From Acidobacteriota bacterium (lineage in GTDB: Bacteria > Acidobacteriota > Vicinamibacteria > Vicinamibacterales > SCN-69-37): a stretch of 64,000 nucleotides of DNA. Made by a program: the position numbers and the translations under genes. The DNA is taken from NCBI GenBank assembly GCA_020853395.1, contig JADYYY010000016.1, positions 62,001 through 126,000 of the forward strand, read 5' to 3'. The notes under the pieces are model-generated. The model was not told the DNA's origin and did no database searches. It worked only from the letters and a program-made list of their open reading frames with translations. Shown one piece after another: positions 54,108 to 61,756 of the stretch (positions are counted from its first letter, which is position 1; every line of letters starts with the position of its first letter).

Positions 54108-55069
54108 CAGAAGTAGCCTTCCCGCTTCTTGATCTCCATCGAGCCGTCCTGGTCGTGATCGATCACGCGGAGCTGCCGCTCGGAGTTGCGGGCGCCGACG
54201 AGCTCCTCGATGATCTTCGGCACCGTGTCGGCCTCGGAGCGGATCGCGCCCGTGCAGGGCGAGCAGCCGAGCGATCGCATCCGGCACATGACGAGCTGCG
54301 GCTTCTCGCCGGGGCGCAGCGGCACGAACGGCTGCTCGACCGGGATCAGCGATTCGCCGCGGACGACGACCTCGCGCGGCTTCGCGAAGTAGAGCGGCAC
54401 GACCGGGATCCGCTCCTCGTGGATGTACTGCCACACGTCGATCTCGGTCCAGTTCGACAGCGGGAACACGCGGATGCTCTCGCCCGGCCGGACGCGGCCG
54501 TTGAGCAGTTGCCAGAGCTCGGGCCGCTGGCGCTTCGGATCCCACTGCCCCTTCTCGTCGCGGAGCGAGAACACGCGCTCCTTCGCGCGGGAGCGCTCCT
54601 CGTCGCGCCGCGCGCCGCCGAACGCCGCGTCGAACTGACCCGCCGCCAGCCCGTCGAGCAGCGCGCGCGTCTTCAGCAGCCCGCAGCAGCGCTGCGTGCC
54701 CACGGCGAACGGCTGCGTGCCGGCGGCAATCGCGTCGGTGTTGGTGTGCACGATCAGCCGGGCGCCGATCTCGGCGGTGTACCGATCGCGGAACTCGATC
54801 ATCTCCCGGAACTTGTACGTCGTGTCGATGTGGAGCAGCGGGAACGGAATCGGCCCCGGGTAGAACGCCTTCTGCGCGAGCCGGAGCAGGACCGACGAGT
54901 CCTTGCCGATCGAGTAGAGCATCACGGGCCGCTCGAACTCGGCGACGACCTCGCGCATGATCGCGATGCTCTCCGCTTCGAGCGCGCGCAGGTGGTCGAG
55001 CGTCGGCGGCGGGAGCGGAGCCGGCTCCGCCGAGAGCCGCGGCTTCGTAGCGTCCTGAACGGTGTGCAT
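54107..55069 (-). CDS. cysD: sulfate adenylyltransferase subunit 2 (CysD)
   Basis: A 320-residue N-type ATP pyrophosphatase. The PP-loop is [13 protein letters not shown], followed by [20 protein letters not shown] and [37 protein letters not shown] gives the C-terminal Cys-rich segment. With CysN it makes adenylylsulfate (APS) from sulfate and ATP, the first step of assimilation. It overlaps both neighbours by 1 nt, so the three genes are translationally coupled in the order cysteine synthase-JAMM, cysD, cysN. Confidence 0.95.
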   Translation of the reverse strand: MHTVQDATKPRLSAEPAPLPPPTLDHLRALEAESIAIMREVVAEFERPVMLYSIGKDSSVLLRLAQKAFYPGPIPFPLLHIDTTYKFREMIEFRDRYTAEIGARLIVHTNTDAIAAGTQPFAVGTQRCCGLLKTRALLDGLAAGQFDAAFGGARRDEERSRAKERVFSLRDEKGQWDPKRQRPELWQLLNGRVRPGESIRVFPLSNWTEIDVWQYIHEERIPVVPLYFAKPREVVVRGESLIPVEQPFVPLRPGEKPQLVMCRMRSLGCSPCTGAIRSEADTVPKIIEELVGARNSERQLRVIDHDQDGSMEIKKREGYF

Positions 55070-56448
55070 CAGATCACGAACTCCTCGTCGAAGGCCGACC
55101 GATCGGCCCTGAGCCGCCACGACCGGGCTTCTTTCGCCTGGCCCTGGCGCACGGAGAGAATCACGTAGCTCAGGTTCGGCCACGCATGGTCCAGGTCGAA
55201 CTGCGACGGCTCGGCCGGATGGTCGGGGTGCGAGTGATAGAACCCGAGCAGCGACAGCCCCGTGTCGTTGGCCCGCGTCTCGGCGCGGCGGTACTCCTCC
55301 GGTCCCACGAGGAACCGCCGCCGCTGCTGCTCGGGCGTGAACGTGTTGTCGAGCGGGAACGCGCGCGTGACCGCGCCGGCCTTCGGCCCGAGCAGCGCGC
55401 CGCAGCATTCGTTGGGATAGACGCGGGCTGCGTGGCGGCGCATGGCGACGAGCTCGACGTCCGCGATCCGCAGGTGCGCCGGCGCCGTCGGATCGGCCGG
55501 CGCGGTCTCCTCGGTATCCGTCACGTCCCACAGCGGCTCGGACAGATAGCGGTCGCCGCCGTCGGGAAAGATCATCACGATGACGGCCTGCTGGAGGCCG
55601 CTCGCGATTTCGAGCGACGCGGCGAGCGCGGCGCCGCTCGACGGCCCGACGAACAGCCCCTCTTCCTTGGACAGCCGGCGCGCCAGCCGGTGCGCCTCGT
55701 CGGTCGCCGCCCGCGCCGAGATGTCGGCCAGCGTGGGATCGTAGATGGGCGGCACGATGGCCGACGCCATGTGCTTCAGCCCTTCCAGCCCATGGAGCGG
55801 CGAGTCCGGCTGCACCGACACGAGCGTGACGTCCGGCTTGTCCTGCTTCAGGCGGCGACCGGTGCCCATGAACGTACCGCTCGTGCCGAGGCCGGCCACG
55901 AAGTGGGTGATACGCCCTTCGGTCTGCTCGAGGATCTCGACGCCCGTGGTGTTGAAGTGGGCACGCCAGTTCTCGGGGTTGCTGTACTGGTCGGGGTAGA
56001 AATAGCGGTGCGGATCGCGATCGTGAATCGCCCGCGCCTGACGGATCGCCCCGTCGGTCCCCTCCATCGGATCGGTCAGGATCAAGTCCGCGCCGTAGAT
56101 CTGCAGGAGGCGCTTGCGCTCCGGTGTGACGTTCGAGGGGACGCAGAGCCGCACGTGGTGCCCCCGCGCGGCGCCGAGCATCGCGTAGGCGATGCCGGTG
56201 TTGCCCGACGTCGCGTCGAGCAGGACCTTGCCGGGACCGAGCGCGCCGGATCGTTCGCCGGCCAGCACCATCGCACGCGCGGCGCGGTCCTTGACCGAGC
56301 CGCCCGGGTTGCGCATCTCGAGCTTCGCGTACAGCTCGATGTCCGCACGCGGCTCGAAGCGCCGCAGCCGGACGAGCGGCGTGTGGCCGATCCAGTCGAT
56401 CACCGTGGGCGGCGCGGCGAGGCGGCGATCTGCGATGAGTGCGGCCAT
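55069..56448 (-). CDS. cysteine synthase fused to JAMM/Mov34 metalloprotease
   Basis: A 459-residue fusion. Residues about 15-320 form a PLP cysteine synthase (CysK/CysM): PLP lysine K53 in [33 protein letters not shown] and a C-terminal [15 protein letters not shown]. Residues about 330-455 are a JAMM/MPN metalloprotease with E347 in [10 protein letters not shown] and the zinc motif [14 protein letters not shown] (H405, H407, S415, D418). In mycobacteria a separate JAMM protease releases cysteine made on the sulfur carrier CysO. A fusion suggests the same chemistry in one protein, though no CysO-like gene is in the window. ATG at 56448 follows GAGG; an upstream Met at 56475 overlaps the terminator and is discounted. 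Confidence 0.9.
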   Translation of the reverse strand: MAALIADRRLAAPPTVIDWIGHTPLVRLRRFEPRADIELYAKLEMRNPGGSVKDRAARAMVLAGERSGALGPGKVLLDATSGNTGIAYAMLGAARGHHVRLCVPSNVTPERKRLLQIYGADLILTDPMEGTDGAIRQARAIHDRDPHRYFYPDQYSNPENWRAHFNTTGVEILEQTEGRITHFVAGLGTSGTFMGTGRRLKQDKPDVTLVSVQPDSPLHGLEGLKHMASAIVPPIYDPTLADISARAATDEAHRLARRLSKEEGLFVGPSSGAALAASLEIASGLQQAVIVMIFPDGGDRYLSEPLWDVTDTEETAPADPTAPAHLRIADVELVAMRRHAARVYPNECCGALLGPKAGAVTRAFPLDNTFTPEQQRRRFLVGPEEYRRAETRANDTGLSLLGFYHSHPDHPAEPSQFDLDHAWPNLSYVILSVRQGQAKEARSWRLRADRSAFDEEFVI

Positions 56449-56466
56449 GCGTCCTCGAATGCTCCG

Positions 56467-56501
56467 AAAAAACAAAAGGCCCGGAACCAGAGGTCCGGGC
56501 C
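56467..56501 (-). terminator. intrinsic terminator in leader of the cysK-JAMM/cysD/cysN operon
   Basis: On the minus strand GGCCCGGACC (56501-56492) pairs with GGTTCCGGGCC (56488-56478), directly followed by TTTTGTTTTTT. It ends 18 nt before the ATG of the first structural gene and after the cysteine-rich ORF. One of only two stem-plus-U-tract terminators I noticed in the window, both in cysteine leaders. Confidence 0.85.
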
Positions 56502-56574
56502 TGTCTCGGGCGCCTTGCTGCAGGCGACCGTGAATGTTCGTTCAGCTCACGGCCGCGTGCGCCCTCGACAGACC
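56498..56574 (-). promoter_or_regulatory. predicted antiterminator pairing in cys leader
   Basis: GGTCTGTCGAGGGC (56574-56561) can pair with GCCCGAGACAGGCC (56511-56498): 8 bp with one G-U, a tandem G-A step, then 4 bp. The 3' segment covers four bases of the terminator's 5' arm, so the two structures exclude each other. The 5' segment includes the last Cys codon of the leader ORF. A ribosome stalled at the earlier Cys codons would leave it free, while one reaching the stop would mask it. Confidence 0.7.
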
Positions 56575-56627
56575 TTGGTGGGCCGACAACAGAGGCAGAC
56601 CGCCGCGCCGTTGCAACAGAACGACAT
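56547..56627 (-). CDS. cysteine-rich leader peptide of cys operon
   Basis: A 26-residue ORF beginning MSFCC, with cysteines at 4, 5, 11, 13, 14 and 20 (6 of 26), and ending in a basic RTRP. All Cys codons are TGT or TGC clustered in two tandem groups (4-5, 11-14). The ATG is 6 nt after the -10 hexamer, so it is translated from a leaderless mRNA. A stop at 56547 leaves 45 nt to the terminator. Its role is probably to sense charged cysteinyl-tRNA, not to make a functional product. Confidence 0.85.
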   Translation of the reverse strand: MSFCCNGAAVCLCCRPTKVCRGRTRP

Positions 56628-56633
56628 GCTCGT

Positions 56634-56662
56634 ATTGTGGTCGGACGTGCGCCGTTAGTCAA
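56634..56662 (-). promoter_or_regulatory. promoter of cysK-JAMM/cysD/cysN operon
   Basis: TTGACT (56662-56657), 17-bp spacer, CACAAT (56639-56634) on the minus strand, followed by 6 nt and the leader ORF ATG. This is the best -35/-10 pair seen in the window. It sits in the 50 bp after the stop of the upstream lipoprotein gene. Confidence 0.75.
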
Positions 56663-56677
56663 ATCGGCGGCACGTAC

Positions 56678-58096
56678 CTACTCCGCGCCGCGCCACGCGA
56701 GGCCGCCGCCGCGTACCCGGCTGACGCTGGCCGGATCCGGATCCATGTCGGGCGCTCGATTGAGCGTTGGCCGCAGAAACGCGAACCGCGAACCGTCCCG
56801 GTCGAAGTCGGTCGGCTCGACCCGCCCCGAGGCGTCCATCACCGACGGCCGGACGTCCACGTGGTTGTAGCCGAGCGCGTGCCCCAGCTCATGCGCCCGC
56901 AGCGAACGCCGGTAGGGACCCGCCGAGGCGTCGAACGCCTCGTCCAGCATCACGATCGCCGCCTGCACCTGACCGGCGCCGTTCCACGCCCATCTCGTGT
57001 ATCCCCAGAACGTGGAGCCGTCGGTCAGCCCGCTGAAGCGCGCAACGACGATGGCGCCGGGACGTTCGAGGGCGACGGTTTCACCCTCGGCCGCGCCCTC
57101 CACGACGACGTCCGCGAAGCGATCGTATCGTCCGCCGGTCAACTGCGGCATGGTCCAGAGCAGATCGGCGCGCAGCGCCTCCACGTCCTCGTCGCCCATG
57201 ACCTTCGCCGTCGCGACGGCCGTCGCGGCGTCGACCGCTGCGAAGCGCAGCACGCGCCGCTGGATCACGAGCCGTGGCGTCGTCGTCCACCGCCGGAGCA
57301 CGCCGTCGCGCCGGAACATCTGATCGAACGCGGCGAGATCGAGACGGCGCGGCATCAGCGTGAGCGTCGCGGGCTCCGTGGTGACCGGCACCTGAGTGAC
57401 GCGCTCGACCGTCGCGCTCGACGTCACGGTCACGCGCACCGATGGCGTCGCGCTCGCCAGCTGCAGTTCGAATGCGCCGGTCACCCGGCTCGTGGCCGCG
57501 TTGCCGCGCTCGTCCCGAATGGTCGCGCCGCCTATCGCATCGTCCGTGAGGGCATCAACCGTCATGCCGAGCATCAGCGGCCCAGTCGGTACGGGTTCGG
57601 GCTGCGGCGACGGCGTCGGCGTGGGAACCGGCGCGGGATTCGGAACCGGTCCTGGCGAGGGGTCCGGGGCCGGCGACGGTGCAGGTGACGGCGATGGCGA
57701 CGGTGACGATGTGGCGCCAGTGCGACGGAGCAGCAGGCGGACGCTCTGATGCTCGCTGAGCGCGACGTCCTGCGATGCGGCGTCATATCCTTCCGCCGTC
57801 ACGCGGACGCTCACCGTGCCGCTTTGAAGATCAGTAACGCTGAACCGGCCATCGTCTGCCGTGGTCGTGGTCGCCGTGCGAGGCGTGGCGTCGGTGACCG
57901 CCACGATGGCGCCGGCGACCGGCGTTTCGGTATCGACCCGCACGACCATGCCGTCGAGCGCCAGGGCGCTGGCGCTCGTCACGGGTGAGGGCGACGTCGG
58001 CGACGTGCCGGACCGATCGCAACCGCTGCCAGCCAGTGCGGCCAGCAGCGCGATCGTTGCGGCCACCTCCCATCGGTGTACGCAGGCGTTGCGCAT
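56678..58096 (-). CDS. lipoprotein with carboxypeptidase-regulatory-like and matrixin-like protease domains
   Basis: A 472-residue lipoprotein (lipobox LAGSGC). A carboxypeptidase regulatory-like beta-domain follows (about 45-125; VAGAIVAVTDATPRTATTTTADDGRFSV). A PSPSPAPSP-type linker, a second similar domain, and a metzincin-like protease ending with HELGHALGYNH complete it. The zinc motif HExxHxxxxxH and RSLRAHELGHALG context resemble matrixin-type proteases. Likely a cell-surface protease. The second Met (58096) is taken as start; 58102 is possible. Confidence 0.78.
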   Translation of the reverse strand: MRNACVHRWEVAATIALLAALAGSGCDRSGTSPTSPSPVTSASALALDGMVVRVDTETPVAGAIVAVTDATPRTATTTTADDGRFSVTDLQSGTVSVRVTAEGYDAASQDVALSEHQSVRLLLRRTGATSSPSPSPSPAPSPAPDPSPGPVPNPAPVPTPTPSPQPEPVPTGPLMLGMTVDALTDDAIGGATIRDERGNAATSRVTGAFELQLASATPSVRVTVTSSATVERVTQVPVTTEPATLTLMPRRLDLAAFDQMFRRDGVLRRWTTTPRLVIQRRVLRFAAVDAATAVATAKVMGDEDVEALRADLLWTMPQLTGGRYDRFADVVVEGAAEGETVALERPGAIVVARFSGLTDGSTFWGYTRWAWNGAGQVQAAIVMLDEAFDASAGPYRRSLRAHELGHALGYNHVDVRPSVMDASGRVEPTDFDRDGSRFAFLRPTLNRAPDMDPDPASVSRVRGGGLAWRGAE

Positions 58097-58236
58097 CGGC
58101 ACAACCGCCTTTCCGCTGGGGCCGCCGTGTGTTCCTGCTGCAACCCGCGTGCCCAGCGGCGGACGGCGTGGCTTCAGCGATCACGCTGCCTGCTGGAGAA
58201 CGGCGATAGGCCAGTCTTTCCACCGGCCGGCTCCCC

Positions 58237-58265
58237 TGGACCTCTGCCACATCGCGTGCTAACGT
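58237..58265 (+). promoter_or_regulatory. promoter of siroheme/sulfite reductase operon
   Basis: TGGACC (58237-58242), 17 nt, TAACGT (58260-58265), 10 nt before the ATG of the Cys-rich leader ORF. An alternative -10, TAGGGT (58266-58271), overlaps. Either predicts a leader of 0-4 nt. Confidence 0.5.
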
Positions 58266-58275
58266 TAGGGTTCTC

Positions 58276-58362
58276 ATGGCGCTGTGCTGTACCTGCTGCC
58301 GTTGTCAGGCGTGTCCCTGCGAATCAAGGCACGCCGGTCCGGTGGGGGCGCATCGCGAATGA
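58276..58362 (+). CDS. cysteine-rich leader peptide of siroheme/sulfite reductase operon
   Basis: A 28-residue ORF beginning MALCC with cysteines at 4, 5, 7, 8, 10, 13 and 15 (7 of 28), then a Cys-free tail. No ribosome-binding site precedes it and the promoter hexamers lie immediately upstream, so the mRNA is probably leaderless. The stop is 27 nt before the terminator stem. It parallels the leader at 56547-56627 (M-x-Phe/Leu-Cys-Cys start) on the opposite strand. Probably a sensor of cysteinyl-tRNA availability. Confidence 0.85.
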   Translation: MALCCTCCRCQACPCESRHAGPVGAHRE

Positions 58363-58399
58363 TCTGAAGCACACGCGCCAGACGAGCTCAGCCCGCGGA
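58338..58399 (+). promoter_or_regulatory. candidate antiterminator in second cys leader
   Basis: TCCG (58338-58341) and GGGC (58346-58349), near the end of the leader ORF, can pair with CGGA (58396-58399) and GCCC (58391-58394), which belong to the terminator's 5' arm. The pairing is weaker than in the first leader (two 4-bp helices around an internal loop). It has the same logic, lying just downstream of the last Cys codon (58318-58320). Confidence 0.4.
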
Positions 58400-58429
58400 T
58401 CCGGTTTCGGGTCGCGGGCTTTTTCTTTT
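58390..58429 (+). terminator. intrinsic terminator in leader of siroheme/sulfite reductase operon
   Basis: AGCCCGCG (58390-58397) plus ATCCG (58399-58403) pair with CGGGT (58408-58412) plus CGCGGGCT (58413-58420): a 13-bp stem with one bulged G and a GTTT loop, followed by TTTTTCTTTT. It ends 23 nt before the GTG of the first structural gene. Confidence 0.88.
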
Positions 58430-58452
58430 CGGGGTCGCGAGAGAGGTTTTGG

Positions 58453-59067
58453 GTGCATGAGGTGAGAGGGGACGACGACGGCCGCGAGCTGCTGCCGCTG
58501 TTCCTGAAGCTGGCCGGCCGTTCCGTGCTCGTCGTCGGCGGCGGCGTTGTCGCGACGAGCAAGATTGCCGCGCTCGCCGCGACGGGCGCACGCATCACGG
58601 TCGTGGCCCCGGAGATCGCTCAGCCCATTCGGCAGAGCGGCGCTGCGCTTCGCGAGCGGCCGTTCGAGGAACGTGACCTCGACGGGCAGTGGCTGGTGAT
58701 CTCGGCGGCTCCCCCGGACGTCAATCGCGTCGTCGCCGACGCCGCGGCACGGCGGCAGATCTTCATCAATGCCGTCGACGATCCGGCCAACGCCACCGCG
58801 TATTTCGGCGGTGTCGTGAGGCGCGCGGGCGTGACGGTGGCGATTTCGACGGACGGGCGTGCGCCGGCCATCGCGGGCCTGCTGCGGGAAGGTCTGGAGG
58901 CGCTGCTGCCCGACGATCTCGACCGCTGGCTGGAGCGCGCCGACGTGCTGAAGCACGAGTGGCGGAGCACGGGCGTGCCGATGGCGCGCCGGCGCCCGCA
59001 GTTGCTCGAGGCGTTGAATCGTCTCTACGAGGCTCGGCGGGATGCCGCCGATCAGGGCGCATCATGA
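58453..59067 (+). CDS. precorrin-2 dehydrogenase / sirohydrochlorin ferrochelatase (siroheme synthase, N-terminal type)
   Basis: A 204-residue Met8/CysG-N-type protein. A Rossmann fold has VLVVGGGVVATSKIAALAATGARITVVAP, and VNAVDD-like INAVDDPANATAYFGGVVRR plus ISTDGRAPAIAGLLREGLEALLP complete the family signature. It oxidises precorrin-2 and inserts iron to make siroheme, the cofactor of the reductase two genes downstream. GTG at 58453 is supported by AGAGAGG 6 nt upstream. It is the first gene after the Cys leader and terminator, and its stop overlaps the next start (ATGA). Confidence 0.92.
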   Translation: MHEVRGDDDGRELLPLFLKLAGRSVLVVGGGVVATSKIAALAATGARITVVAPEIAQPIRQSGAALRERPFEERDLDGQWLVISAAPPDVNRVVADAAARRQIFINAVDDPANATAYFGGVVRRAGVTVAISTDGRAPAIAGLLREGLEALLPDDLDRWLERADVLKHEWRSTGVPMARRRPQLLEALNRLYEARRDAADQGAS

Positions 59068-59906
59068 CGAGCCGAGCGCATCGCCGTGGTGCCGTCCGGC
59101 CCGCCGGCCGTGAGCGGCGCGGCTTCGTGTCGCTCGTCGGCGCCGGCCCCGGCAGCCCCGATCTGCTGACGTACCGCGCGATTCAGCGGCTCCAAGACGC
59201 CGACGTCGTCTTCTACGACGGGCTGGTACCGCGGGCGATGCTGGCGCTGGCCGCGGACGCCGAGCACATCTCGGTCGCGCGTCGTGCAGGTTCGGCGACG
59301 CTGTCGCAGGAAGACGTCAACGTGCAGTTGATCGAGCGCGCCCGTCGCGGTCAGCGCGTGGTGCGGCTCAAGTCCGGCGATCCGTTCGTGCTCGGCCGTG
59401 GCGGCGAAGAAGTCCTCGCCCTCTCGAGCGCCGGTGTCTCGTTCGACGTCGTGCCGGGCGTCTCGTCCGCGATCGCCGCGCCGGCGCTCGCCGGCATTCC
59501 GGTGACGCATCGCGGGATGTCGTCGGGATTCGTCGTCGTGAGCGGGCACGCGGCCTCGGCCTACGAGCCGCTGCTCGGGTCGCTCGCACCGGAGTCGGCG
59601 ACGGTCGTCGTGCTCATGGGACTGGGCCGGCGCCGCGCCATCGGCGAGACGCTGCGGCGCGCCGGATGGGCGGGCGCCACGCCGACGGCGATCGTGAGGA
59701 ACGCGTCCCGGCCGGATCAGCACGTGTGGTGCGGCACGCTCGACGCGCTCGGCGTGGGCGACGCCGGCGCCGACGAGGCCGCCGACGACGATCCCGGCGT
59801 CATCGTGATCGGTCAGGTCGTGTCGCTGGCGACCGCCCCTGATCTCGCCCGTTCGTTCGCGCCAGAGGAGACCGTATGGCAGCCATCGACGACCCCAAGA
59901 CGCTAG
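59064..59906 (+). CDS. cobA: uroporphyrinogen-III C-methyltransferase (SUMT)
   Basis: A 280-residue SAM-dependent methyltransferase that makes precorrin-2 from uroporphyrinogen III. GFVSLVGAGPGSPDLLTYRA is the SUMT N-terminal signature. VVFYDGLVPRAML, LKSGDPFVLGRGGEEVLAL, VPGVSSAIAAPALAGIPVTHRG and VVLMGLGR follow in order. With the preceding dehydrogenase/ferrochelatase it replaces the fused CysG of enterobacteria. It overlaps the reductase gene by 31 nt, an unusually long overlap. Confidence 0.94.
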   Translation: MTSRAHRRGAVRPAGRERRGFVSLVGAGPGSPDLLTYRAIQRLQDADVVFYDGLVPRAMLALAADAEHISVARRAGSATLSQEDVNVQLIERARRGQRVVRLKSGDPFVLGRGGEEVLALSSAGVSFDVVPGVSSAIAAPALAGIPVTHRGMSSGFVVVSGHAASAYEPLLGSLAPESATVVVLMGLGRRRAIGETLRRAGWAGATPTAIVRNASRPDQHVWCGTLDALGVGDAGADEAADDDPGVIVIGQVVSLATAPDLARSFAPEETVWQPSTTPRR

Positions 59907-61708
59907 GACGCGCGCGCCTGTCGTTCGCGAAGGAGTCGGACATCGACGAGTTCGTGGACATGCTCGCGAAATTCGAGTCCGGCGAGATCGCGCCGGACCA
60001 GTGGCGCAGCTTCCGGTTGCTGCGCGGCACGTACGGCCAGCGACAGACCGAGGACGCCCAGATGCAGCGGATCAAGATCCCGCAGGGCATCCTGACCGTC
60101 GAGCAGATGGAGGCGCTCGCCGACGCGTGCGAGAAGTACTCGCGCGGCTTCGGGCACATCACGACGCGGCAGAACATCCAGCTCCACTTCGTGAAGCTGC
60201 ACGAGGCCGACGAGGTCATGCGTCGCGTCGCCCAGGCCGGCATCACGACGCGCGAGGCCTGCGGCAACTCCGTCCGCAACATCACCGCGTGCGCGTACGC
60301 CGGCATCTCGGCGACCGAGCCGTTCGACGTGACGCCGTACTCCGAGATGATGACCCGCTACTTCCTGCGCCACCGGCTGAGCTCGTCGCTGCCGCGGAAG
60401 TTCAAGATCGGCTTCGAGGGCTGCGCGGAGGATCACGTCAAAGCGGCGATCAACGACGTGGCCTGGCTCGGGCGCACCGAGAACGGCCGGCGCGGCTTCC
60501 GCGTGCTGGTGGGCGGAGGCACGGCGACGATGCCCGTGAGCGGGCGCGTGCTGTACGAGTTCCTCCCGGCCGAAGAGATGCTGAACGTCGCGGAAGCCGT
60601 CCTTCGTGTCTTCCATGCGCTCGGCGACTACAAGCACAAGCTTCGGAACCGGATGAAGTTCCTGATGAAGAGCCTTGGATGGGATCGGTGGCACGCCGAG
60701 TTCGAGGCGGCGCTCGCGCAGGTCCTGGCCGAGGGCGGCGTGCCGCTGCCGTTCGACCCGGCGCGCGGGCCAGAGGAGCAGCCGCCCGCGCACCGCGCGG
60801 CGCCGCCGTCGATCGAGAGCATCGCCGCGCGCGTTCGCAGCGGCGAGGTCCGCGGCCCGGGCATCACGCCGGAGCCCGAGCCGGCGCTCCGCACGACCGA
60901 CGTCGAGTTCAGCCGATGGGCGGCCACCAACGTGCGGCGGCAGAAGCAGGCCGGCTACGTCGCGGTCGTCGCGACGATCCCGCTCGGCGATCTCACGGGC
61001 AACCAGTTCCGCGTGCTGGCGGATCTCGCGCAGGCCTACAGCGACGGCACCGTGCGCGTGACGCCGACGCAGAACCTGGTGTTCCGGTGGGTGCGCGAGC
61101 AGGACGCGCGCGCGCTCTACGATCGGCTGGCGGCGGCCGGCCTCGGGCTCGGCGACGCGGACACGATCGCCGACGTGGTGAGCTGCCCCGGCGCCGAGTC
61201 GTGCAAGCTCGCCGTGACGCAGTCGCGCGGCCTCGGCAAGTACCTCACCGACTACATCCGCGAGCATCCGTCGCTCATCCCGCTGGCGCCGTCGCTCGAC
61301 GTCAAGATCAGCGGCTGCCCGAACGGCTGCGGCCAGCACCACATCGCCGCCGTCGGCTTCCAGGGCGGCCTGCGCAAGCTCGACGGCCGCGCGGCGCCGC
61401 AGTATTTCGTGATGATCGGCGGCGGCGTGGATGCGATGGGCGCGACGTTCGGCCGCATCGCCGCCAAGGTGCCGGCCCGGCGCGGCGCTGAAGCGCTCGA
61501 ACGGCTGGCGCGTCTCTACGCCGATGAGCGGCGCGACGACGAGACGGCCGCCGCGTACTTCAACCGGGTCGATCTGGCGACCGTGAAGAAGCGGCTCGCG
61601 GACCTGGAGATCCTGACGAAGGAGAACGCGACCCCGGACGACTTCATCGATCTCGCGGACACGACCGAGTTCGCGCCCGAGACGATGGAAGGCGAGTGCG
61701 CGTCGTAG
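59876..61708 (+). CDS. siroheme [4Fe-4S] sulfite/nitrite reductase
   Basis: A 610-residue assimilatory reductase with two ferrodoxin-like and two siroheme-binding repeats. ITTRQNIQLHFVKL and CAYAGISATEPFDVTPY are in the N-half. The [4Fe-4S]-siroheme cysteines are C437, C443 (CPGAESC), C481 and C485 (CPNGCG), all present. Length and lack of a flavoprotein partner suggest a ferredoxin-dependent enzyme. Sequence alone does not separate sulfite from nitrite reductase. The Cys leader upstream and sulfur genes next door favour sulfite. Six-electron product sulfide would feed the cysteine synthase. Confidence 0.92.
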   Translation: MAAIDDPKTLGRARLSFAKESDIDEFVDMLAKFESGEIAPDQWRSFRLLRGTYGQRQTEDAQMQRIKIPQGILTVEQMEALADACEKYSRGFGHITTRQNIQLHFVKLHEADEVMRRVAQAGITTREACGNSVRNITACAYAGISATEPFDVTPYSEMMTRYFLRHRLSSSLPRKFKIGFEGCAEDHVKAAINDVAWLGRTENGRRGFRVLVGGGTATMPVSGRVLYEFLPAEEMLNVAEAVLRVFHALGDYKHKLRNRMKFLMKSLGWDRWHAEFEAALAQVLAEGGVPLPFDPARGPEEQPPAHRAAPPSIESIAARVRSGEVRGPGITPEPEPALRTTDVEFSRWAATNVRRQKQAGYVAVVATIPLGDLTGNQFRVLADLAQAYSDGTVRVTPTQNLVFRWVREQDARALYDRLAAAGLGLGDADTIADVVSCPGAESCKLAVTQSRGLGKYLTDYIREHPSLIPLAPSLDVKISGCPNGCGQHHIAAVGFQGGLRKLDGRAAPQYFVMIGGGVDAMGATFGRIAAKVPARRGAEALERLARLYADERRDDETAAAYFNRVDLATVKKRLADLEILTKENATPDDFIDLADTTEFAPETMEGECAS

Positions 61709-61754
61709 CCGGCGTCCGGCCCTGACGCTCGTGCGGACGGGACGCGACGCCGGC
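61708..61754. terminator. inverted repeat between convergent operons
   Basis: GCCGGCGTC (61708-61716) and GACGCCGGC (61746-61754) are perfectly complementary with a 29-nt GC-rich interval, filling the gap between the convergent reductase and PntB genes. No U-tract. It may serve as a bidirectional terminator. Confidence 0.4.
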
Positions 61755-61756
61755 GG

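Noticed and set aside
56467..56660. Leader as a SAM, T-box or other riboswitch
   Set aside because: I see no T-box specifier/antiterminator core or SAM aptamer motifs. The Cys-codon ORF explains the terminator more simply.
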